This document shows, one piece after another, positions 1 through 4,827 of a stretch of 8,066 bases of DNA. The notes under the pieces were generated by a model that worked only from the letters and a program-made list of their open reading frames with translations, ran no database searches and was not told where the DNA came from. The stretch's first letter is position 1, and each line of letters begins with the position of its first letter. The stretch is from Candidatus Bathyarchaeota archaeon. GTDB taxonomy: Archaea > Thermoproteota > Bathyarchaeia > Bathyarchaeales > SOJC01. The DNA lies in assembly GCA_030641425.1 (NCBI GenBank), contig DAOWHM010000134.1, positions 1 to 8,066 on the forward strand. Direction: 5' to 3'. Position numbers and translations under genes: made by a program.

Positions 1-2
1 CT

Positions 3-164
3 AAGTTAGTGGTGACAGGGTTGACAAGTTACTTCAACCAAGAAGCTTTCTCCTGGCTCTTCAACAGAACGGAATTTGGAACTGTGCTAATTGTACCTAA
101 CGATGAATCTCGATTTCATATTGCTATCTGCGAGAAAAAGAAGCCAGGAAGCAATTGTTGTTAA
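3..164 (+). CDS. 3' end of an unrecognised protein, cut by the left window edge
   Basis: An open frame runs from the window edge to a TAA at 162-164, giving 53 residues with no stop and no obvious internal start, so this is probably the C-terminus of a longer protein that begins outside the window. The visible part reads like a folded domain: a TGLTSYFNQEAF stretch, a hydrophobic strand (TVLIVPND), another strand (RFHIAICE), then a basic tail KKKPGSNCC ending in two cysteines. I do not recognise the family. A T-rich tract follows the stop, and the next gene converges on it after 45 bp, which fits a true gene end. The alternative is a chance open frame, since 53 codons is short. Confidence 0.5.
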   Translation, partial: KLVVTGLTSYFNQEAFSWLFNRTEFGTVLIVPNDESRFHIAICEKKKPGSNCC

Positions 165-165
165 G

Positions 166-182
166 ATTTCCTTTTTGCAATT
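166..182 (+). terminator. Possible T-rich archaeal terminator
   Basis: The 45-bp spacer between two convergent stop codons contains gatttcctttttgcaatt, with a run of five T just after the TAA of the leftmost gene. Archaeal termination commonly uses such T tracts without a hairpin. Supported only by position and composition. Confidence 0.3.
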
Positions 183-209
183 ACACGAGATGGTGAGGTT
201 ATTTGATTC

Positions 210-593
210 TTAGGGATTCACTCGAAGAGGTATTTTTTCACCAGAATGGTCGAAAACAACAACACTTTCAACCCCCGAAAAGGGATATCCCACTATCATA
301 ATTATCCTTCCGAAAGCATGGTTCAGATCTTGCGTTGACGGTTTCAGGGCTCCTGAAGGGTGTGAGTGAACGCTACCGATAAGAGAGAAATCTATAGGGA
401 GCATTCGAAGCGGAAAACTTGAAAATCCTCTGCCTTGTGTCGCTAATGGTGGAATGACTAAATCAGTAATCTCAATTCTATCTTTTCTGACTTTCCCGCG
501 CAGAAGTAGAATTATTTCTCGAGGGAGTGCCTCTCTTGCGCTCTCCAAGATCGAGATTAACATGCTTTGACTTAATACAACCTCTCTCGTCAT
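210..593 (-). CDS. JAMM/MPN (Mov34/PAD-1) family metalloprotease
   Basis: A 127-residue single-domain protein with a complete JAMM zinc-protease signature: Glu26 in the strand EIILLLRG, then H76-S-H78-P followed at the right spacing by S86-x-x-D89 (HxHx7SxxD). Zinc would be bound by the two His and Asp, with Glu26 as general base. In archaea this family includes enzymes that cleave ubiquitin-like SAMP proteins from their targets or trim their C-termini; other members are of unknown specificity. The length is normal for the stand-alone archaeal form. The start is ATG with no Shine-Dalgarno-like sequence before it, consistent with a short-leader transcript from the TATA-like element about 35 bp upstream. 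It is divergent from the lipoate ligase gene. No E1-like or ubiquitin-like partner gene is in the window, so the substrate is unknown. Confidence 0.88.
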   Translation of the reverse strand: MTREVVLSQSMLISILESAREALPREIILLLRGKVRKDRIEITDLVIPPLATQGRGFSSFPLRMLPIDFSLIGSVHSHPSGALKPSTQDLNHAFGRIIMIVGYPFSGVESVVVFDHSGEKIPLRVNP

Positions 594-627
594 GCGGAAT
601 CAATGAATAGAGATGTTCTCATCCACA

Positions 628-635
628 TTTATATT
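628..635. promoter_or_regulatory. TATA-like element in the divergent JAMM/lplA spacer
   Basis: The 71-bp spacer (594-664) between two divergent start codons holds tttatatt, which also reads as a TATA-like aatataaa on the opposite strand. Its centre lies about 33 bp before the lplA ATG and about 38 bp before the JAMM ATG, so transcription starting about 25 bp downstream on either side would give leaders of roughly 8-15 nt. Neither start has a good Shine-Dalgarno sequence, which agrees. One box serving both genes is inferred. Confidence 0.4.
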
Positions 636-664
636 CATCTAGAACAATCACAAGCTGATTAAGA

Positions 665-1450
665 ATGAACCGTTGGCGCTTGTTGAGATTCGAAGTGAAT
701 TCCGCCTACACAAACATGGCCATTGATGAAGCAGTTTTAATAGCTAGGATTAAAGGAAAAGCACCTAACACACTCCGATTCTATGGTTGGTCTCCCTCAG
801 CTGTGTCCATTGGACGTTTCCAAAACATCCACCAAGAGGTTCACTTCGAAAACTGCAAGGCCTACGGTGTTGATGTTGTGAGACGAATATCTGGTGGTGG
901 TGCTGTGTACCATGATATAGAAGATGAGATCACATATAGTGTTGTTATGAAAAGAGAGAATGACAAAGCAGCTGATGTTCTCAAAGCCTACCGCTACATC
1001 TGCAACGGACTGATTGAAGCCTCAAGGTCACTTGGCATCAACGCTGAGTACCACATAGGAGGTGAAAGACAGTGTCCAAACATTTCTGTTGGAAGGAAGA
1101 AAATCTCGGGGAGTTCTCAAGCCAATAGGAAAGGTGTAATTCTTCAACATGGTACATTCCTGTTGAAGATTGATTTTGCCAAGATGTTTTCCTTTCTTAG
1201 AACCCCCTGGAACAAAGATAAAGCAGACATTGTGGCTATTGCTGAAAGGAAAATCACATCCATTATGGATGAGCTAGGTACGGAAGTATCAAAGAAAAGA
1301 GTGTACGAAATTCTCGTTAAAGGATTCGAGAAAGCTCTTAACATAGATATGGTAGAAGAAGGTTTGACAAACTATGAGTTGGACACTTCTAGAAGGCTGT
1401 TTAAAGAGAAGTTTGCCACTCGAAAGTGGAATTTTGAAGGGAAAATCTAG
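665..1450 (+). CDS. lplA: Lipoate-protein ligase A, catalytic domain (BPL/LplA/LipB family)
   Basis: A 261-residue protein that should activate lipoate with ATP and transfer it to a lysine of lipoyl-domain proteins (E2 subunits of 2-oxoacid dehydrogenases, GcvH). Family landmarks are in order: LRFYGWSPSAVSIGRFQ (37-53), the RRISGGGAVYHD loop (73-84), GRKKISGSSQ (143-152) with the conserved lysine, and HGTFLL (162-167). The chain ends near an ATRKWNF segment, so it lacks the small C-terminal accessory domain of the bacterial enzyme. This matches the Thermoplasma-type ligase, in which that domain (LplB) is a separate protein; no such gene is visible here. The ATG has no strong Shine-Dalgarno and sits close to a TATA-like element. 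A lipoyl/octanoyltransferase role cannot be excluded from sequence alone. Confidence 0.9.
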   Translation: MNRWRLLRFEVNSAYTNMAIDEAVLIARIKGKAPNTLRFYGWSPSAVSIGRFQNIHQEVHFENCKAYGVDVVRRISGGGAVYHDIEDEITYSVVMKRENDKAADVLKAYRYICNGLIEASRSLGINAEYHIGGERQCPNISVGRKKISGSSQANRKGVILQHGTFLLKIDFAKMFSFLRTPWNKDKADIVAIAERKITSIMDELGTEVSKKRVYEILVKGFEKALNIDMVEEGLTNYELDTSRRLFKEKFATRKWNFEGKI

Positions 1451-1464
1451 GGTTCACTTGAACC
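1451..1464. terminator. Inverted repeat at the lplA/polB convergent junction
   Basis: The sequence ggttca-ct-tgaacc is a perfect 6-bp inverted repeat lying directly after the lplA TAG. It contains the TGA stop of the opposing polymerase reading frame. With the inner pair open it makes a 5-bp stem and a 4-nt loop. It could act as a weak two-way 3'-end hairpin. No long T run follows immediately on either strand, so a terminator function is only suggested by position. Confidence 0.25.
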
Positions 1465-2086
1465 ACTCTGTAAGTTTCATCTCTTTCTCATCCTCAAGTG
1501 TTATCCCCATAGGTTCTAAGGTCTGTTCGAGAGCAGTTGTCAGGTTGCGAATGTAATCCTCAACGTTAATATCCACTAAATTCTTGACGTGATCTAACGG
1601 TTTCACTGTGAAAGTTTTTCCTTTGTAGTTGAAGGGTTTTACTTTCACGAATCGGACGATGTCTCGTCTATTCAACTTCTTTCCTTGGTCGATGAGTTGC
1701 ATTGCGCATTGATAGGGTTGGGGCATCAGAGTTGTTTTGGAAGTTCTCTCGTTAGGGTCGTAGTATAACTGCACAGAGTAAGCAAGGTCTTCAAGAACTA
1801 CTTTGCGTCCTCTCAATTCGTGTATCCCTTTTTGAACAACGGTCCCAATCTCTCTTCTAGCTTGATTATACTGGGTGATATTGTTGACGTTGCTGAGAAC
1901 TTTTACACAGTCGCGAAAAACCCTTTGAATGAATTTTGGCGCGTTGGATTTTATCGCTGTCAAGCCTTTTAGATCAGCAGCTCCATCATTTAATATCCCA
2001 AAGTACGCTTTTTTGGCCTTAGACAACACACAAATCCTGTAATGTCTTTCTATCGCTAAGTCAAGGTTCAATTGTTCTTTTACCAT
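1454..2086 (-). CDS. Family B DNA polymerase, C-terminal palm/thumb portion
   Basis: 210 residues covering the last part of a PolB1-type polymerase. The KKxY motif that contacts primer/template DNA is intact (K25-K26-A-Y28, followed by FGILNDG). After it come the palm-to-thumb segment (ADLKGLTAIKSNAP), the LEDLAYSV region and the thumb with VRFVKVKPF, ending naturally at EWFK. It contains no catalytic aspartates; those are in the preceding frame. The first ATG is only 12 nt after the TGA that ends the N-terminal part and is in the same frame, so the two pieces read as one protein with a single stop codon between them. No Shine-Dalgarno-like sequence precedes this ATG, so separate translation is not well supported. 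It is either the small subunit of a split polymerase or the distal part of a gene broken by a nonsense mutation. Confidence 0.75.
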   Translation of the reverse strand: MVKEQLNLDLAIERHYRICVLSKAKKAYFGILNDGAADLKGLTAIKSNAPKFIQRVFRDCVKVLSNVNNITQYNQARREIGTVVQKGIHELRGRKVVLEDLAYSVQLYYDPNERTSKTTLMPQPYQCAMQLIDQGKKLNRRDIVRFVKVKPFNYKGKTFTVKPLDHVKNLVDINVEDYIRNLTTALEQTLEPMGITLEDEKEMKLTEWFK

Positions 2087-2098
2087 GCTAATCAGCGA

Positions 2099-2101
2099 TC
2101 A
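2099..2101 (-). other. In-frame TGA interrupting the DNA polymerase reading frame
   Basis: Reading leftward, the frame is CAA GTA TGA TCG CTG ATT AGC ATG GTA AAA, with no change of phase. Conceptual translation across it gives NPTSMQV-(stop)-SLISMVKEQLNLDL. This has the expected shape of the helix after motif C in PolB1 enzymes, with the stop taking one residue position. TGA is also the apparent terminal stop of this gene, of the dehydrogenase-like gene and of the nucleotidyltransferase gene, so the genetic code is not altered. Possible causes are a nonsense mutation, a base-call error (for example CGA or TGG read as TGA), readthrough, or a real split. Confidence 0.85.
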
Positions 2102-3361
2102 TACTTGCATTGATGTAGGATTGTCTAAGAATATTGAGTCAGTATCCCCATAGATTGGCTTCATCCCCTTCTCTTTTGAGATCTTCCATGTCCTTCGAAG
2201 AGCCCAACGTCCATATCCAGTAATGGACTCAGCAAGGGGAGGACATGCAAGGCCATGGATTCTAACGGTTACTCCGTAACTGGAGACAGTTATCAACTTG
2301 AGAAGTTTTGATGCAGCTTTGGCCAGTCGCCTTTTATCTTCTGGAATAGACATGTTGTTAGCTAGGGGTTTGAACCAACGGATCCTCAAATCCTTTAACG
2401 CACCAATTAGTAGAGAGTAGAATCCTTTGCGTCTTGTGCAAACATGATGATCAACCTCTGAGATCTTGTTGGTCTTGCACTCTTCATGGATGCAGTTGAG
2501 TGTTTCATAAGAAAGATTGAAACTATCTATACAGCTTGGATATAGACTCTCGAAATCGCAAACGATTGTGTTGAAATAGACTCCCTCCTTTGGTTCAAGA
2601 GTAAGAGCTCCAGGGACACGATGGATGTCAATGCCTCTTCTGAGTTCTCTAGAAGTTGGGATGAGAATATTATTTTGCCGTAGATATGTGTAGATCATCG
2701 ATTTTATCCAGTAGCTAACTTTTCTATTCTTGTGTACATCAGGAACAGGTATGTTCGCGAGTCTGGAGAGCATGAAGGCCAAATAGACTTGCTCAGCTGT
2801 ATCGTTAACTCTCTCTTTGATCCCGAGTAAATCGATATCGATGTGGGGAACTGGTTGATGGCAAATGCTAAACCATCTTCTAATCTGCGCATATTTGGCT
2901 GGAGCGTTTTTTCTCTCTTGCTCAAAAGTTCGTTGAAGATTATGTTCCAAGTCTCTATCAACCTCTTCCATCAAAACAAAGTTGCCATCTCGAAGGGTGT
3001 ATGGAGCGCCAAAAATCAAACCTTTGTCGTAAACATATCCTCGTCCATAATTAATTTCACTTTCCCACACATCTCCAAAGTCTTTTGCCAATCTTTTCAG
3101 GAATGATGGTGTCACCGCCTCGACCTTCGCCATTTCTTGTGGTTCACCTGTGAATAAGTTCTGTTTCCTAACAGGTTCTACCTTGCCTTGAACCCTAGAT
3201 ACAGCTACCAGTTCTTCTTTTGAAAGCGGGTAAGAAGACAAGAAGTAGGGCCAATACTCCATGTCGCTGAATCTCTGAATCTCACCATTAGATGAATCAT
3301 AAAACTCCAGAGTTATCTCACGGGTTTTATCCGTAGAATTAACATTCCATAGGAATAGCAT
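2099..3361 (-). CDS. Family B DNA polymerase (PolB1-like), N-terminal and catalytic portion, exonuclease domain mostly missing
   Basis: 420 residues. The N-terminal domain (about 1-165, with WPYF at 37-40) is followed by QPVPHIDID (169-177), where exonuclease motif I would begin. The chain then passes almost at once (RVNDTAEQVY, 184-193) into LSRLANIPVPDV, which in relatives lies after Exo III. Most of the 3'-5' exonuclease domain is therefore absent. Polymerase motif A is intact (D269-FESLYPS), as is motif C (Y404-G-D-T-D-S409). Motif B keeps K355 and Y362-G363 but has Val359 in place of the near-invariant Asn. A Cys/His cluster (C290-IHEEC, C308) resembles crenarchaeal PolB1. The frame ends at TGA eleven residues after motif C, and the same frame continues downstream with the remaining palm and thumb. 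The ATG is preceded by TTGGGGATGAG, a weak ribosome-binding site. Probably DNA synthesis without proofreading, or a decaying paralogue. Confidence 0.8.
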   Translation of the reverse strand: MLFLWNVNSTDKTREITLEFYDSSNGEIQRFSDMEYWPYFLSSYPLSKEELVAVSRVQGKVEPVRKQNLFTGEPQEMAKVEAVTPSFLKRLAKDFGDVWESEINYGRGYVYDKGLIFGAPYTLRDGNFVLMEEVDRDLEHNLQRTFEQERKNAPAKYAQIRRWFSICHQPVPHIDIDLLGIKERVNDTAEQVYLAFMLSRLANIPVPDVHKNRKVSYWIKSMIYTYLRQNNILIPTSRELRRGIDIHRVPGALTLEPKEGVYFNTIVCDFESLYPSCIDSFNLSYETLNCIHEECKTNKISEVDHHVCTRRKGFYSLLIGALKDLRIRWFKPLANNMSIPEDKRRLAKAASKLLKLITVSSYGVTVRIHGLACPPLAESITGYGRWALRRTWKISKEKGMKPIYGDTDSIFLDNPTSMQV

Positions 3362-3388
3362 CTCATCCCCAATGGATGTGTAAGAGAT

Positions 3389-3484
3389 TCAATAAAACCC
3401 TTGTGAATACGCGCGTTTATCAGAATCCTCATGTGCACAAATAGTGTCGCGTTCAGCAATACATTTTGACTTTGACCTAGTCAT
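3389..3484 (-). other. 31-codon open stretch in phase with, and upstream of, the polymerase frame
   Basis: An ATG at 3484-3482 opens a 31-residue frame (MTRSKSKCIAERD...SQGFY) that ends in TGA at 3391-3389. It is exactly in phase with the polymerase start 41 codons downstream, and nine sense codons follow the TGA before that ATG. Crenarchaeal PolB1 proteins often carry a charged N-terminal extension of tens of residues, so this may be a former N-terminus cut off by a second nonsense codon. No Shine-Dalgarno is seen. A chance open frame is quite possible at this length. Confidence 0.25.
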
Positions 3485-3497
3485 TCGATTGCGTACA

Positions 3498-3507
3498 CAT
3501 CATGATG
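3498..3507. repeat. 10-bp perfect palindrome in the polB/Trm112 divergent spacer
   Basis: catcatgatg reads the same on both strands and lies between the divergent polymerase and Trm112 genes. Two 8-bp palindromes (acgcgcgt at 3409-3416 and tgtgcaca at 3432-3439) lie in the same spacer. Such sites can be operators, but at this length chance is a fair explanation. Otherwise the spacer holds only the 31-codon stretch and weak promoter-like sequence. Confidence 0.25.
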
Positions 3508-3526
3508 ATGGGAGGGGCACGTAAGT

Positions 3527-3534
3527 CTTTTAAG
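3527..3534 (+). promoter_or_regulatory. Weak TATA-like box upstream of the Trm112 gene
   Basis: cttttaag lies about 47 bp before the preferred Trm112 ATG. Initiation about 25 bp downstream would leave a leader of roughly 20-25 nt, enough to carry the AAGGAG ribosome-binding site at 3563-3568. Composition and spacing are the only evidence. Confidence 0.3.
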
Positions 3535-3562
3535 TTCACCAAACACAAAGTTACTTGTGACG

Positions 3563-3568
3563 AAGGAG
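3563..3568 (+). promoter_or_regulatory. Shine-Dalgarno site that fixes the Trm112 start
   Basis: AAGGAG, with 9 nt before the ATG at 3578, is a strong archaeal ribosome-binding site. It lies inside the longer reading frame that could begin at GTG 3557, which argues against that start. Confidence 0.7.
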
Positions 3569-3577
3569 TCCATTTAC

Positions 3578-3868
3578 ATGAAGAAAAAACTGATGGATAT
3601 TTTAGCATGTCCTATTGATAAATACTATCCTTTGGAACTTCACGTTTTTGAGGAGCAGGATGAGATTGTGGAAGGGATAATCATTTGTCCTAAATGTCTA
3701 CGTTGGTATCCGATCCGCGATGAGATCCCTGAAATGCTACCTGATGAACTCCGAGAGAAAAAAGATGAGATACCCTTTCTGAAGAAATGGAAGAACAAGA
3801 TCCCTAAGAAGATCCTCGCTGAAGGGAATCCATTCAACCTTAAAGTTGAATTGGATAAGACAAGTTAA
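3578..3868 (+). CDS. Trm112-family methyltransferase activator
   Basis: A 96-residue protein. Trm112 is a small zinc-finger-type partner that binds and activates several SAM-dependent methyltransferases acting on tRNA, rRNA and translation factors (Trm9, Trm11 and Mtq2 types). The family core is clear: KLMDILACPIDKYYPLEL at the N-terminus, EGIIICPKC in the middle, then RWYPIRDEIPEMLPDEL, the typical closing segment. Three Cys (11, 37, 40) remain, and the fourth zinc position is Asp14 (CPID rather than CPxC). This form occurs in archaeal members, so it need not mean loss of function. A basic tail (KKWKNKIPKK) follows. The ATG is chosen over the GTG 21 nt upstream because AAGGAG sits 9 nt before it and the resulting MKKKLMDIL start matches the family. 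The last 4 bp (ttaa) overlap the end of the convergent oxidoreductase gene. No partner methyltransferase is in the window. Confidence 0.88.
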   Translation: MKKKLMDILACPIDKYYPLELHVFEEQDEIVEGIIICPKCLRWYPIRDEIPEMLPDELREKKDEIPFLKKWKNKIPKKILAEGNPFNLKVELDKTS

Positions 3869-4827
3869 CTTAATCGGTCGAGATTCAACCTTATAGAATG
3901 ATCTTTTTCAGAGGATTTGATGGCAGCTTCAGCTATTATGAGGGCTTTGAGACCATCAATGCCTGTTACCTCGGGTTCTTCATCTCTAATCATCTTCTCC
4001 GCGAAATTTTGCAGCTCTAGTTTCAATGGCTCCTTCCATTCGTATCTGGGTTTTGTCATTCTTTTTGACGTTTCTATGGTGATCTCTTGCGATAGATAGT
4101 CAAGTTCTACTATGGCATCGCTACCGGTGAGTGACAACTTCCTAACTTTGTATGGTGTAAGCCAGTTTGCTTCAATGAACGCAGTCTTTCCCTGTTGGAA
4201 TGTAAGCATCATTTGAGCATAATCTTCATACTTAACATGCTTCAGGTTCCCAACCTTTGCATAGACCGCTATAGGATCATCTTCAAAGATGTTCCGCATA
4301 ATGTCGATTTCATGAATCGCATAATCCTTCACTATTCCTACATCACCAATTCTTTCAGGCCATTGTGAAACCCGCTTTGCCGTTGCTGAAACGAGTTCAC
4401 CTATCTCACCTTTAGCTAGTATTTCTTTAGTTCGTTGAACACCCGGATTGAATCTTTCAATGAAGCCTACAGCCAAATGCTTCCCTTCTCGCTTAGCGAA
4501 ATCAACTATTCGTTTTGCTTCTTTGATTGTGCTAGCCAGTGGTTTCTCAACAAAAGTGTGCTTTCCTGCTTTAAGCGCTCGCATAGCTTCAACAGAGTGA
4601 GTCGTAGTCCATGTGCAGATACTAACTGCTTCAATATCTTTCCGCTTTAGCAATTCCTTGCTGTCGCTGTAAGCTTCAACACCATATTTTTCTCCAATGG
4701 AAATCGCTCTCTCTTTGCTCACATCACAGACTGCTATGAGTTCAGTCTCTGCCAACTCGTTAAAGACCCTTACATGGTTCTTACCCCAGAAACCTACGCC
4801 AATCACTGCTACACCAAGCTTACTCAT
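3865..4827 (-). CDS. Gfo/Idh/MocA-family NAD(P)-dependent oxidoreductase, probably acting on a sugar nucleotide
   Basis: 320 residues, the usual family length. An N-terminal Rossmann fold has GVGFWG (G10, G12, G15) and Asp35 ending strand 2 (IAVCD), suggesting NAD(H). The EKP motif is at 94-96, and the catalytic-type KDYAIHEID block at 167-175 includes His172 and Asp175. The C-terminal half is the usual beta-sheet substrate domain. Family members oxidise or reduce sugar hydroxyls and also include biliverdin and inositol enzymes. Its ATG overlaps the TGA of the upstream dehydrogenase-like gene (ATGA), so the two are probably translationally coupled and act on one pathway. A 3-dehydrogenase of a UDP-hexuronic acid, as in the WlbA group, is a reasonable but unproven guess. 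It is the last gene of the operon and its stop overlaps the Trm112 stop by 4 bp. Confidence 0.85.
   Translation of the reverse strand: MSKLGVAVIGVGFWGKNHVRVFNELAETELIAVCDVSKERAISIGEKYGVEAYSDSKELLKRKDIEAVSICTWTTTHSVEAMRALKAGKHTFVEKPLASTIKEAKRIVDFAKREGKHLAVGFIERFNPGVQRTKEILAKGEIGELVSATAKRVSQWPERIGDVGIVKDYAIHEIDIMRNIFEDDPIAVYAKVGNLKHVKYEDYAQMMLTFQQGKTAFIEANWLTPYKVRKLSLTGSDAIVELDYLSQEITIETSKRMTKPRYEWKEPLKLELQNFAEKMIRDEEPEVTGIDGLKALIIAEAAIKSSEKDHSIRLNLDRLS

Noticed and set aside
2099..2101. TGA recoded as Trp or selenocysteine across the genome
   Set aside because: TGA is the natural terminator of the polymerase, the dehydrogenase-like and the nucleotidyltransferase genes, and Trp is encoded by TGG throughout. 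Local readthrough remains open but has no direct support.
2087..2101. A split intein at the motif C break
   Set aside because: Only 12 nt separate the TGA from the next ATG, and neither polymerase piece carries intein residues at its end.
2704..3106. Short open frames on both strands inside the polymerase gene
   Set aside because: They overlap the polymerase frame, which has clear conserved motifs; no independent evidence supports them.
3557..3577. GTG at 3557 as the Trm112 start
   Set aside because: The AAGGAG ribosome-binding site lies inside this extension, and the family starts at the KKKLMDIL segment.
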